A stretch of 64,000 bases of DNA from Streptomyces sp. DH41 (GTDB lineage Bacteria; Actinomycetota; Actinomycetes; Streptomycetales; Streptomycetaceae), in the NCBI RefSeq assembly GCF_029813785.1, contig NZ_JARVKY010000014.1:1-64000 (forward strand), given 5' to 3'. Shown here one piece after another: positions 20,301-27,326 of the stretch; positions within the stretch are counted from its first letter, which is position 1, and the number at the start of each line of letters is the position of its first letter. Below the pieces are notes generated by a model. The model worked only from the letters and a program-made list of their open reading frames with translations, was not told the origin of the DNA and did not search any database. The position numbers were made by a program, and so were the translations under genes.

Positions 20301-20845
20301 GCGGCTATGCCATGATCACGCCCGCGGAGGGCATCGCCGCCCTGGAGCGCATCCTCTCCCACGACCGCGACCGCACCGGCTACACGCCCGTCGACCTGTC
20401 GCGGTGGCTGGATTCCTATCCCGCCACCGGCCGCACCGCCTTCTTCGCCGGGCTGGCCGCTCCGGCGGCGGGCGCGGACACCGCCGACGCCCGCGGCGCG
20501 CTGCTCCGGTCCCTGCGGGAGACGGACAGTCCCGAGCAGCGTCATCAGCTGCTGCGGTCCCGGGTCGTCGAGCACATCGCCGCGGTCCTGCGACTGGAAA
20601 CCGGCCGGTTCGACGCCGACACGTCCCTGGTGACGCTCGGTCTGGACTCGCTCATGGCCCTCGCCCTGCGCAGCCGCCTGCAGAGTGACCTCGCCCTGGA
20701 CATCCCCACCACGGTGATGTGGACCCATCCGACGGCCTCCGCGCTCACCCGCTACCTACTGGGCCGTCTCCACTCCGAGCAGGGGCAGGACGACGCATGT
20801 GCCGAGGCGGTGCCGGCCGGCACCGGGTCAGCCGGCACCGGCTGA
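14351..20845 (+). CDS. Type I PKS2: Mas-like reducing synthase KS-AT-DH-ER-KR-ACP
   Basis: A 2164-aa single-module, fully reducing PKS. KS: Cys186 in the variant motif VESACASGLV (usually DTACSSS), His321 in EAHGPGT, His358 in KTNIGH. AT: GHSMGE Ser646 and VASH at 747-750, the methylmalonyl-CoA type found in mycocerosic acid synthases. DH: His953 in HRVNDVAVVP (Asp replaces the usual Gly) and Asp1130. ER: NADPH loop HSASGGTG 1595-1602. KR: GGLGGLG 1801-1807, Ser1930, Tyr1943. ACP: Ser2100. There is no loading module and no TE. The layout is that of mycobacterial Mas/Pks2 proteins, which elongate acyl chains iteratively into methyl-branched saturated acids; such a product here is inference. 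A free ligase, PKS1 or an acyltransferase would have to supply and release chains. Confidence 0.93.
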   Translation: MRVRSGVEEPGAGRDEPVAVVGAACRFPGEVRSLTSLWRLLMARRDAAREVPRERWAQAELAGLPAQVAERLRYGCFLDDDVYAYEPEFFGINAQEAPWVDPEHRLLSEVVWEAIEHAGIPAERLSGTPTGMFFGIYQKDYMLRVQRPLEEVNAYAMYTGFDSIGPGRVGFMLNLRGPQVVVESACASGLVAVHTACQSLRSGESDVALAGAAMLTLGPEGVIAPALWGVFSPTGRCHAFDAAADGYVRGEGCGVVVLKRLSDAVRAGDRVLAVLRGTAVNQNGRGTRLSAPSEPAQIDLYRLALERAGVEAGDVGMVEAHGPGTAVGDPIEFAAVAAVYGKGRDRCALGSVKTNIGHTEPVSGVAGLLKAIASLRHGTVPASLHFRDWNPQIDPSGTRLFVPTESTEWPVRGRTRLAAVSSFGISGTNVHVVLEQPPAPTPSPARRATPSVPVGGSGTGQGGDALRVFPLSAGTPVALRSAAGRLAQWLRAGGSRVPLGDVAHTLAVRRSPARERAAVVAADRSELTARLEELATGAAPLAGVATGRAVRDAGQGVVWVFSGHGSQWAGMCRRLLDRDPRFTRVIDELEPLVAEESGFSLRETLDRPEVVTGFDRVQPVIFAVQLGLAAMWRSHGVEPTAVIGHSMGEVAAAVAAGALSVRQGVRVICRRSRLILRTAGQGLMASVALGRAEVERLLAEQDVRGVGVAVVASPENTVIGGDADRIRRLAEEWDARGVGIRVVEVDVASHTAHMDPILPDLADALADVSGGPPVAAFYSTVTEDPRAHTAFDAAYWSDNLRREVRFADAVRAAAEDGHRLFVEIGPHPVLAHPVQATLSAHGHSGTAVVPSLLRDTDDALAFHTHVAALHCAGHPLDWADRYGDGDLADVPPTTWERTRYVVEPSPLRQSAGTHSSPAAHPLTGPHTADPDGEGRHLWQTRVTPATLPWLGAHRVNDVAVVPGAALCEMAVAAAADLFNAGAERLRVTGVELERLLLPAADGTPVTATAEAAGPDIARWRLLSTVSDGTSVQHAQARLHVMPEDGPVPQGIDPQRLPAEFPDAVDASDVYRQMREERGVHHGPAFLGLQSLHADGAPADRAGARLLARLRVPDEGRAGAQSLHCHPVALDTCLQAVAGAVLRTGTVPTGGILPRRVEELRLYGRVPLSGYCLVTLTGVEGGRYTADFRLWADDGSVAADATGVEFRHVPAESAQERFAARLLQVSWEPGESPASSTATGTWALLAEAGREPYARDLAAALQEQGATVDVRALARDGAREDGTAPVGTPGPGDPAPQAVVYLPASGTESDGVSPDHRAREQVARLVETARALARTAEGERVPRLWTLTATAQRVAPGDRPDLGQAGLRGLVRVLSYEHPELRPSVLDVDVRTPVAEVARELLSCPDEQDEIAYRLGTRHLARLCGAPLDGRERRRITVDRGHDRVALHLARPGDLDSFEFVAQSRHRPGPGEVEVQVDATSVNFINVLQTMGVYQRFGVGEERPDVSAFDGAGVVTAVGDGVEGVREGDRVAAMFVEGSQTTVMSSFATVRADCLLPVPDEVRTQVAAGLPCAYLTAWYALRHLARLRPGEKVLIHSASGGTGLAALSLARACGAEVWATAGSEAKRAYLRGLGVAHVMDSRTLDFADRVRDLTGGRGLDVVLNSLTGPAQSASLGLLAHRGRFLELGKRDIYANTRLGLLPFRRNVTFAAVDVLMMMQQDPGLLAEGYRELGGMLADGTLPLLPVTGHPVTEASSVFHTMASARHTGKLVLTWPAEGADTLPVRPEDVPVVRPDASYLVTGGLGGLGLLVARWLAGRGAAAVVLTSRSAPSPAARTALDAIAADFGTRVEVVCGDLAEPGVADTLVRAALETGHPLRGVVHAAAVVEDATVANLSPGLLEKVWRPKATGAWLLHHATVGQELDWWVSFSSAASLLGNPGQGAYAAANAWLDEFTSWRRAQGLSTTCVNWGPWAEVGRGVGMEDRGYAMITPAEGIAALERILSHDRDRTGYTPVDLSRWLDSYPATGRTAFFAGLAAPAAGADTADARGALLRSLRETDSPEQRHQLLRSRVVEHIAAVLRLETGRFDADTSLVTLGLDSLMALALRSRLQSDLALDIPTTVMWTHPTASALTRYLLGRLHSEQGQDDACAEAVPAGTGSAGTG

Positions 20846-20891
20846 CGATTCCCCACCCGCCCGTTTCACCCGACCTCGAGGTGACCACCGT

Positions 20892-22121
20892 ATGCCTCCT
20901 CCTTCCCCTCCCACCCGCACACCCGGCACCTGGGACGTGATCGTCGTCGGTGCCGGCCCGGCCGGTGCCACCGCCGCCCGCGTCGCCGCCGAGAACGGCT
21001 GCGAGACACTGCTGCTGGAACGAGCGGCCATCCCCCGCTACAAGACCTGCGGCGGCGGCCTCATCGGCGCGTCCCTGGCCGCCCTGCCTCCCGGCCTGCC
21101 CCTGAACATCTACGACACGGCCCGGCAGTTCACCTTCAGCCTCAACGGCCGCAGACAGCGCACCCTCACGTCCAGTTCCCCGACCATTTCCATGGTCTAC
21201 CGCAGCGAGTTCGACGCGGCACTGACCGAAGCCGCCGCCGCGGCAGGCGCCGAAGTCCGGGACAGCACTGCGCTGACCGCCCTGGAACAGCAGGGCGGCA
21301 CCGTCACCGTGAAGACCAACCGCGGCGACGCCCTCCGCGCCCGGGCCGTCATCGGCGCGGACGGCAGCGCCAGCAGGGTCGCCCGGTACGTGGGGGTGCA
21401 GTGCGCACAGGTCGATCTCGCGCTGGAGGCCGAAGTGCCGGTCGACGAACGGACGGCGGACCGATGGCGGGGCCGCCTCCTGATGGAGTGGGGGCCACTG
21501 CCGGGCTCCTTCGGCTGGGTCTTTCCCAAGGGTGACGTCTGCACCGCCGGAGTGGTGGCCGCCCGTGGCAACCCCGCCGCCCTCCGTGCGTACAAGGACG
21601 ACTTCCTCAGACGCCACGGGCTGCTCGGACCCCGCCCCTTCCACGACACCGGCCATCTGACGCGGTGCCGCCGCCCGGGCTCCCCGCTGGCCCGCGGGCG
21701 CGTTCTGGTCGCCGGCGACGCCGCGGCTCTCGTCGACCACTGGTCACGGGAGGGCATCTCATACGCCCTGTGTTCGGGGAGCCTCGCGGGTCACGCCGCT
21801 GTCCGCCTCGTCACCGCGGCCGACGAGGCGGAGGCGGACAGCACCGCCGACGACTACGGACGGCAGGTCGACGACGTCCTCGGCGTGGAAATGCGCGCCA
21901 GCGGTACGCTGATGGATCTCTTCGCCCGCAATCCCGGTCTCGTTCACACAGCCCTGACCCGCCTGCCACCGGCGTGGCATCGTCTCGACGCCTACGTCTC
22001 CGGCCGTACCAGTGTCGCCGGAATCATGACCACGCCGTTGGCGCGCACCGCCGCCGCCTTGGCCACCCGGCTCCCGCTCGGGCCTGCGAGAACGCCCTCG
22101 GACAGCCCGCCCGGGTCCTGA
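20892..22121 (+). CDS. Geranylgeranyl-reductase-family FAD oxidoreductase
   Basis: A 409-aa flavoprotein of the p-hydroxybenzoate-hydroxylase fold. Motifs: dinucleotide loop VVGAGPAGATAAR (GAGPAG 20-25), the signature RYKTCGGGLIG (51-56) typical of geranylgeranyl reductases, GADGSASRVAR, and the second FAD motif VAGDAAALVDHWSREGISYAL. Members saturate isoprenoid double bonds or modify lipid/polyketide intermediates. It starts at the ATG after GAGGTG, 46 bp behind PKS2, so it is probably co-transcribed with it. Being next to both PKS2 and a convergent terpene synthase/prenyl synthase pair, it could act on the prenyl chain or on the polyketide; the sequence alone does not decide. Confidence 0.85.
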   Translation: MPPPSPPTRTPGTWDVIVVGAGPAGATAARVAAENGCETLLLERAAIPRYKTCGGGLIGASLAALPPGLPLNIYDTARQFTFSLNGRRQRTLTSSSPTISMVYRSEFDAALTEAAAAAGAEVRDSTALTALEQQGGTVTVKTNRGDALRARAVIGADGSASRVARYVGVQCAQVDLALEAEVPVDERTADRWRGRLLMEWGPLPGSFGWVFPKGDVCTAGVVAARGNPAALRAYKDDFLRRHGLLGPRPFHDTGHLTRCRRPGSPLARGRVLVAGDAAALVDHWSREGISYALCSGSLAGHAAVRLVTAADEAEADSTADDYGRQVDDVLGVEMRASGTLMDLFARNPGLVHTALTRLPPAWHRLDAYVSGRTSVAGIMTTPLARTAAALATRLPLGPARTPSDSPPGS

Positions 22122-22151
22122 GCCGCGCGATGCCCCGGCTCGTCGTTCGCA

Positions 22152-22169
22152 GCCCGCTGCCCGGCGGGC
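22152..22169. terminator. Possible hairpin between convergent oxidoreductase and terpene synthase
   Basis: GCCCGC (22152-22157) and GCGGGC (22164-22169) form a 6-bp GC stem with a 6-nt loop. A second small dyad, CGCTC/GAGCG, lies at 22233-22250. Either could end the convergent transcripts. Confidence 0.45.
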
Positions 22170-22264
22170 GGGTGGCATCTGCGGCAACTGCGCCCTGAAC
22201 CGCTGCGACCTCCACCGGTCGGAAGCCGGCGCCGCTCGTTCGACGGAGCGTCCCGCCCGGTTGC

Positions 22265-23350
22265 TCAGAAGGCGAGTTCGTTCCACCACCACGCGATGGA
22301 CGGCAGCCGCCGCGGGTCCTGTCGGCTGGTGCGGGGGGTACCGGTCCAGTGGCTGGTGTCCGTCTGGGCGGGGATGCGGGCCCGCGAGGTGGCGGCGACG
22401 CCGTCCGGGCTGTGGTAGCGGGGCGCGCGCAGTGCCCATTCGATGTTGCCGCGGATTCCGTGCCCGAGGTCGCTGAGGTAGTGGCGCAGGGGGGCGCTGG
22501 CGCGTGGGAGGACCCGGTCCCGCAGACCGAGGAACCGCTCCAGCACGGCGTCACGCAGGGCGATGGCCTCGTCGACGGCTTGGTGCGGGGAGTAGCGGTG
22601 ATGGGCCACGAGGACGCTGACGATGTTCTGTTGGGTCTGTCGACGGCGGATCTCCCGGATGTGCGAGTGCTGGTCGTTGTCCAGTGACGCGACCATCATG
22701 GCCATCTCGGTCAGGGCGCGGACCGCGGGTGAGTCCATCTCGCGGTCCGGTACGTCGATGTTGTTGGCGATTTCGAGCATGGCGTAGGTGGGTCCGCCGC
22801 CGGCCGCGTGCAGGCGCATGCTCAGATAGTCGTCGAGGTCGGGCATGCGGCTGGTGGCCCGGTTGCCGATCTGCCACTGGACGCCGGTGAGCCAGGCCCG
22901 GTGGGCGTGCTGGAAGCGGCGGTTCTGTACGGGGCCGGCCGCTGTGCGGAAGAGTTCCCCGATCTCGTGTACGGCGGCGGCGTAGGGGTCGGCGCAGTGC
23001 AGGCGGCCGGGTACCTCCAGTGCGCGCTGAACGGAGAAGGCCATGGTGGCGAAGGCGGCGGGGTCGGCGGAGAAGGGCCCTTCGTCGCAGCGTGCGTCGT
23101 CGAAGGCGAAACCCCAGTAGACCCAGCAGGCCGCGATCCACAGCCGGTCGGGGTCGGCGTGCGGGGCGAAACGGGCGTAGAAGTCGGCGCTGCGGGTGCC
23201 GGCGTACCGGGCGCGTTCGCCCTCGGACCGGCACAGGCCGCTGCGGTCGATCCACGCCAGAGCGCGTCGCTCGACCTCCTCGGCGTCGGGGTGGATGGCG
23301 GATTCGATGGGGCAGTAGAAGGGCGGTGGGTCGACGGCCATACCGGCCAC
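22265..23350 (-). CDS. Class I terpene synthase
   Basis: Cyclises a linear prenyl diphosphate by Mg-assisted ionisation; 361 aa, a normal length for a single-domain bacterial enzyme. The aspartate-rich motif is DDARCDE (84-90) and the NSE triad is NDQHSHIRE (225-233). The diphosphate-sensor arginine Arg179 lies exactly 46 residues before the triad, and an Arg-Tyr pair (311-312) follows, as in active bacterial terpene synthases. I chose the GTG at 23350 because AGGAG lies 5 bases upstream; an in-frame ATG lies 3 codons later. The neighbouring C20-type prenyl synthase makes a diterpene the leading guess, with sesquiterpene possible. Confidence 0.9.
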   Translation of the reverse strand: MAGMAVDPPPFYCPIESAIHPDAEEVERRALAWIDRSGLCRSEGERARYAGTRSADFYARFAPHADPDRLWIAACWVYWGFAFDDARCDEGPFSADPAAFATMAFSVQRALEVPGRLHCADPYAAAVHEIGELFRTAAGPVQNRRFQHAHRAWLTGVQWQIGNRATSRMPDLDDYLSMRLHAAGGGPTYAMLEIANNIDVPDREMDSPAVRALTEMAMMVASLDNDQHSHIREIRRRQTQQNIVSVLVAHHRYSPHQAVDEAIALRDAVLERFLGLRDRVLPRASAPLRHYLSDLGHGIRGNIEWALRAPRYHSPDGVAATSRARIPAQTDTSHWTGTPRTSRQDPRRLPSIAWWWNELAF

Positions 23351-23470
23351 TGGTTCTCCTCTCACGCGGCGTAGGTGGCACATGGGGCACACGTGGCACA
23401 CGGGCACACACGGCAGCCGCGCACAGGGGTGCGCGGGGCAGGCCGGGCACATAGGGACGGCGGCGCGCGA

Positions 23471-23554
23471 GGGTGCAGGGGTGTGCAGGGGTGCAGGGGT
23501 GCAGGGGTGCAGGGGTGTGCAGGGGTGTGCAGGGTGCAGGGTGCAGGGGTGTGC
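23471..23554. repeat. GGGGTGCA-type tandem repeat between prenyl synthase and terpene synthase
   Basis: About ten units of GGGGTGCA and its 10-bp variant GGGGTGTGCA run without interruption, preceded by looser GCACAC-rich sequence back to about 23380. The array fills most of the 215-bp gap between the two terpenoid genes and is G-rich on one strand. Confidence 0.9.
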
Positions 23555-23565
23555 GTCGGGCGTGG

Positions 23566-24636
23566 TCAGGCGGTCCGGATGGTGGCGCGGTGTGCGATCT
23601 GCCGCAGCGCGGCGGCGATCGGCGGCGCGAGCAGGTCGGTGTCGAGGGCGGCCAGCGCCCTCTCGTACCGTTCGGTGATCATGGACTCGACGGTGTCCCG
23701 GGCACCGGTGTGCCGCAGGATGCGCCGGACGCGCGCGCAGTCCTCTTCGCCGAGGTCGGCCCGGCCGACCTGCGCGTCGAGTGTCACACGCTGCTCGGGC
23801 GTGGCCCGCCGGGTGGCGACAGCCATGAGGACGGTGGCCTTGCCCGAGCGGAGGTCCTCGAGGACCGGCTTGCCGGTCAGGGCGGGGTCGCCGAAGACGC
23901 CGAGGAGGTCGTCCCGCAGCTGAAAGGCCTCTCCGAGAGGGAGTGCGTAGGCGGAGCACAGGTCGAGCAGGCCCTGGTCGGCGCCGGCGAGGGCGACGCC
24001 CAGGTGCAGGGGCCGTTCGATGGTGTACTTGGCGGTTTTCAGGCGTGCGATGGCCATCGCCTCGTCGATGTCGCCGGTGGGCCGCCCGGCAGCCAGCAGG
24101 TCCAGGTGCTGGCCCAGCAGTACCTCGCCGCGCATGGCATCGAGCAGCGGCAGCACCGTCTGCCGCTGCCGTGTGCTCAGTTGGGCCGAGTTCATCAGGG
24201 CGTCCGAGCAGACCAGGGCGAGGTCGCCGAGGAGGAGCGCGACGTGGACGCCGAAGGCGTCGGCGTCCGGCCTGGCCCGTCGGCGGGCCGCGAAGGCCCG
24301 GTGCGCGCTGGGGCGGCCCCGGCGGGTGGGGCTGTTGTCGATGATGTCGTCGTGGATCAGGGCGAAGGCGTGGAAGACCTCCAGGCTCGCCGCCATCCGC
24401 CACAGGCTTTCCTCGTCTTCGCCGCCGCCGGCCGCATGCCAGCCCAGGACGCACAGCAGGGGCCGGATGCGTTTGCCGGGTGCGAGGACGAAGTCGGTCA
24501 GGGCCCGGGTCAGTTCACCGGCCCGGCTCTGGGAAGGAATGCCGGCCGGTGGATGGCGCAGGAACTCGGCGAGGACGGTCTCGACACGATCGCGGAGGGC
24601 GTCGAGGTCGAGCGTGGGGGCCAGGTCGGTGCTCAC
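23566..24636 (-). CDS. Polyprenyl diphosphate synthase, probably GGPP type
   Basis: Condenses isopentenyl diphosphate with allylic primers; 356 aa. First aspartate-rich motif IHDDIIDN (DDIID 96-100) and second FQLRDDLLGVFGD (DDLLG 241-245) are intact, as are the substrate-binding GKRIRP and the KTAKYT segment. Phe91 lies five residues before the first motif with Ala at the fourth; in archaeal-type enzymes a bulky residue at minus five limits the product to C20, so GGPP is favoured. The GTG start follows GGGAGGG by 6 bases. It is upstream of the terpene synthase on the same strand, separated by the tandem-repeat spacer, and presumably feeds it. Confidence 0.9.
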   Translation of the reverse strand: MSTDLAPTLDLDALRDRVETVLAEFLRHPPAGIPSQSRAGELTRALTDFVLAPGKRIRPLLCVLGWHAAGGGEDEESLWRMAASLEVFHAFALIHDDIIDNSPTRRGRPSAHRAFAARRRARPDADAFGVHVALLLGDLALVCSDALMNSAQLSTRQRQTVLPLLDAMRGEVLLGQHLDLLAAGRPTGDIDEAMAIARLKTAKYTIERPLHLGVALAGADQGLLDLCSAYALPLGEAFQLRDDLLGVFGDPALTGKPVLEDLRSGKATVLMAVATRRATPEQRVTLDAQVGRADLGEEDCARVRRILRHTGARDTVESMITERYERALAALDTDLLAPPIAAALRQIAHRATIRTA

Positions 24637-24770
24637 GCGGTTCCCTCCCTTCGGGGGGTCCTGCGGTCGTAAGTGGGGGTCGGGAGGGAGGAGATGGGGG
24701 CTGGGAGAAGGACGTGGGAGGACGCGGACGGGGAGGGGGAGGAGGACGGGGACGGCGGGTGACGCACCGG

Positions 24771-26288
24771 TCAGCGGTCCTTGGTGTAGTGGTTCCAGAG
24801 CATGGCGGTGGCGAGCGCGAACGACATGTCCGCGGCACCTTTGCGCAGGCCGGTGGAGCGTCGGTCCGAGCGGGACCCGTGGAGGTTCATGCGCATGGTC
24901 AGGTCCCGGTTGGTCAGGTCTTTGGTGAGCCCTCGCAGTTGCTGGGGCGCGGCGGCTCCGGCCGTGATCACTTCCAGGGCCGTCCGGACCGCCTGCTGGG
25001 GGGAGAGCGACTCCTTGACCAGTTCGGTGACGATGCCCACCAATTCCTCGGAGAAGACGTCGATGAGGGAGAGTTCCGGGCACAGGTGCCGGATGGACCC
25101 CTCGATGTTGGCGAAGGACTTGCCCAGGATGGAGACCATGGGGCTGGTACGGATGCCACGGCGGGTGGAGTGCTGCAGCACGGCGGTGAGGGTCACCCCG
25201 AAGTTGAGTTCCTCCAGGGAGGCCGTGGCGATCTGCGGTACCAGCGAAGCCATGTCCCCCGCGAACGCGGAGGTGTTCGCCCACGAGGTGGCGCTGCCCA
25301 TGTCGATCCAGGCCCGGGCGGTACCCGCTCCGTCGTTCATCGCCAGATTGAGCAGCAACAGCAGGATGCTGGTGCTCATCGGCCGGTCGATGCGTCCCAC
25401 CATGCCCCAGTCGATCACGGTGGCGGGGTGGCCGGGCGCGACGAAGATGTTGCCCGGGTGCGGGTCCGCGTGGAAGATGCGGTCCACGAAGTAACCCCGG
25501 TACATGAAGGCCAGCAGGTCCTGCCCGATGGCCTTGCGCTCCTCGGCGTCGAACCGGTCCTTGTCCGCCTCCCGGATCGGCGTGCCGGGAGCAAGGCTCT
25601 GCACGAGGACCCGCCCGGTGGCTTCGACCACCTCGGGGACCTGGACGTAGTCGAAGTCCTCCGCCACCTTGGCCGCCTCGGTCATGTTCCGGGCTTCCAT
25701 CACGAAGTCGAGCTCTGGCCGCATCGCGTCGAAGACCACGTTGAGCATGGCCTCGATGTCGATGACGTCGTTGAAGCGCCAGGCCCGTCGGGCGGCGAAG
25801 TGGGACAAGGAGCCCATGAGCTTCATGTCCGCCTCCACCGTCTCGCGCACGCCGGGCCGCTGGATCTTCACCGCGACCGGTCGGCCTCCCGGCAGCCGGG
25901 CCCGGTACACCTGGGCCAGGGACGCCGTGCCCAGGGGACGCTCGGTGTCGAAGTCGCGGAACCGCCCGGCCCAGCCCGCTCCCAGCTCCTGCCGGAGCAC
26001 TGGCTCGAAGTCGCTGAAAGGGGCGGGCGACGCCTCGTCCTGCAGCTTCTCGAACTCGTCGATCATCTCGGGGGTCACGATGTCGGGCCGAGTGGCCAGC
26101 ATCTGACCGACCTTCACGTAGAACGGCCCGAGACTCTCCAGCGCGCGACGGACGTTGCCGGCACGTCGTACGGCCCGGGCGTCCCCTCCGTCCGTCGCCC
26201 GGGCCGCGGGCGTGGCCGCGAGCGCCGCCTCCTGGCGGACGAGGTGGGTGAGCGCCCGCATCAGCACACGCCCCCGGCCCGCACTCAT
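24771..26288 (-). CDS. UbiB/ABC1 (ADCK) atypical kinase-like protein
   Basis: A 505-aa member of the UbiB family, whose ATPase activity supports quinone and other isoprenoid-lipid metabolism at membranes. Visible: the family KxGQ motif in YVKVGQMLATRPD (59-62), Lys141 in VAVKIQRPG, the catalytic/metal stretch HADPHPGNIF (273-282), and Asp293 in VIDWGMVG replacing the DFG. The alanine-rich nucleotide loop reads PLGTASLAQVYRA (118-130), with Gly-Thr where many members have two alanines. The C-terminal part (from about 400) has a hydrophobic stretch after SFALATAMLWNHY. It precedes the prenyl synthase on the same strand, which fits handling of a lipophilic isoprenoid; UbiB genes are also found outside such clusters. 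Confidence 0.88.
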   Translation of the reverse strand: MSAGRGRVLMRALTHLVRQEAALAATPAARATDGGDARAVRRAGNVRRALESLGPFYVKVGQMLATRPDIVTPEMIDEFEKLQDEASPAPFSDFEPVLRQELGAGWAGRFRDFDTERPLGTASLAQVYRARLPGGRPVAVKIQRPGVRETVEADMKLMGSLSHFAARRAWRFNDVIDIEAMLNVVFDAMRPELDFVMEARNMTEAAKVAEDFDYVQVPEVVEATGRVLVQSLAPGTPIREADKDRFDAEERKAIGQDLLAFMYRGYFVDRIFHADPHPGNIFVAPGHPATVIDWGMVGRIDRPMSTSILLLLLNLAMNDGAGTARAWIDMGSATSWANTSAFAGDMASLVPQIATASLEELNFGVTLTAVLQHSTRRGIRTSPMVSILGKSFANIEGSIRHLCPELSLIDVFSEELVGIVTELVKESLSPQQAVRTALEVITAGAAAPQQLRGLTKDLTNRDLTMRMNLHGSRSDRRSTGLRKGAADMSFALATAMLWNHYTKDR

Positions 26289-26381
26289 CGCTCGTGCTCC
26301 CGTTCCGGGCCGCTCCCTCCGTGCGCTGCCCGGCCGAGGAACGGCCGGGACGGGCACGGTGAACGGCGGACCGGTACAGGG

Positions 26382-26897
26382 TCAGCGCGCATCGCGGATA
26401 CGGTCGATGCGATCGGCCAGCCGCGCCAGTTCACCCTTCAGGGATTCCGCGTCCTCCGCCCCCCGCGCCCGCGGCACCCGCCCCCGCTCCCGGTCCCCGG
26501 GGCGGTCCTCCTCGCGCCAGCGCCTGTCCATCCGCCCCCGCAGCAGCTCCAGCTGGTCCTTCAGCGCCATGAGCTCGTCCGGGTCTTCGTAGGGCTCCCC
26601 CTCGTCCGGGCCGAGCCGGCGGCGGGGCCCGTCACTTCGGCGACGGCCGGGTCCGCGCCGGTGCCGACGGTCACCGTGCCCGTCCCAGTCGTCATCGTCG
26701 CGGTCGCGGTCGTCGCGGTCGTCGCGGTCGCGGTGGTCGTCGTAGTCGTCGTCATCCAGCGCCCGACTGACCGATCTCCGCAGACCGCATTCGAATTCCC
26801 CCGCCCTGTCCAGGGCATCGTCCACGAGATCCTCCGTGGAACGCACGATATCGCGCAACGCATGACTGAATGAGGTACGAGAACGGCGACGGGACAT
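26382..26897 (-). CDS. Charged coiled-coil protein with Asp/Arg-rich centre, unknown function
   Basis: I do not recognise a named family. The 171-aa product has an N-terminal amphipathic part (SHALRDIVRSTEDLVDDALD), a central tract dominated by Asp, Arg and His (about residues 48-85, in Asp-Arg dipeptide runs), and a C-terminal heptad-like region (MALKDQLELLRGRMDRR and SLKGELARLADRIDRI) predicted to form a coiled coil. No signal peptide or membrane helix is seen. It lies 93 bp upstream of the UbiB-like gene on the same strand and probably heads that operon. The arrangement suggests a scaffold or regulator for the UbiB-like protein, but that rests on position alone. Confidence 0.65.
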   Translation of the reverse strand: MSRRRSRTSFSHALRDIVRSTEDLVDDALDRAGEFECGLRRSVSRALDDDDYDDHRDRDDRDDRDRDDDDWDGHGDRRHRRGPGRRRSDGPRRRLGPDEGEPYEDPDELMALKDQLELLRGRMDRRWREEDRPGDRERGRVPRARGAEDAESLKGELARLADRIDRIRDAR

Positions 26898-27059
26898 GTA
26901 ATGAACCCTTTCCGGGAAAAGATGAGTGAAATTGCCTTCGCAGGCTCAGTGAGAAGGCGGAGCGAAGTCGCATCCTCCCGCACAGAATCGCAGATCGCTT
27001 TCTTCCTGCTTTCTCCATTCTGGCCCACACCTCCGAGAGGAAACGCCCTCCCTGTCGGA

Positions 27060-27077
27060 TTCATTCAATTGAGTGAA
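27060..27077. promoter_or_regulatory. 18-bp near-palindrome, candidate operator
   Basis: TTCATTCAATTGAGTGAA is symmetric except for one base pair. It lies in the divergent region upstream of both the coiled-coil/UbiB operon and the PLAT-like gene. Confidence 0.5.
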
Positions 27078-27091
27078 GCGACTTCCTGACG

Positions 27092-27124
27092 AGTTCCGTG
27101 CGAGTTGTGTGCAAGTTCCGTGCG
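27092..27124 (+). repeat. Direct repeat AGTTCCGTGCG, 22-bp period
   Basis: Two identical 11-mers at 27092-27102 and 27114-27124, about two helical turns apart, so on the same DNA face. This spacing is typical of binding sites for activators that bind as side-by-side protomers. Confidence 0.6.
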
Positions 27125-27155
27125 CCGTCGCACGCCGGATATCAAAAGGGGCGCA

Positions 27156-27326
27156 ATGAACACCGACCGGCGCCCGCATCCGCTATCTACATATCACCGC
27201 ACCGGTTTCAGGAGGGTGGCGGCTCAACTCGACCATCGCAACGAAGAGAACACGCAGCAGCCCGACAAGAAAAGGCATCGCACCTCAAACGGATTCAGCG
27301 CCATGTTTCGGGGGGATCAGTCCTGA
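27156..27326 (+). CDS. Doubtful 56-codon ORF
   Basis: The ATG is preceded by AAAAGGGG four bases away. The product is hydrophilic and Arg/His-rich and resembles nothing I know. Low-GC context and short length make a chance ORF likely; it could be a leader peptide for the PLAT-like gene. Confidence 0.2.
   Translation: MNTDRRPHPLSTYHRTGFRRVAAQLDHRNEENTQQPDKKRHRTSNGFSAMFRGDQS

Noticed and set aside
23471..23554. Possible CRISPR array
   Set aside because: Units are contiguous 8-10 bp repeats with no spacers and no cas genes.
23351..24454. N-terminal extension of the terpene synthase frame
   Set aside because: The extra residues translate the GGGGTGCA repeat and antisense of the prenyl synthase; a GTG with a good ribosome site marks the real start.
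24480..26873. Long plus-strand frame opposite GGPPS and UbiB genes
   Set aside because: Gly/Arg/His-rich translation with no domain; minus strand has DDxxD and HADPHPGN motifs.
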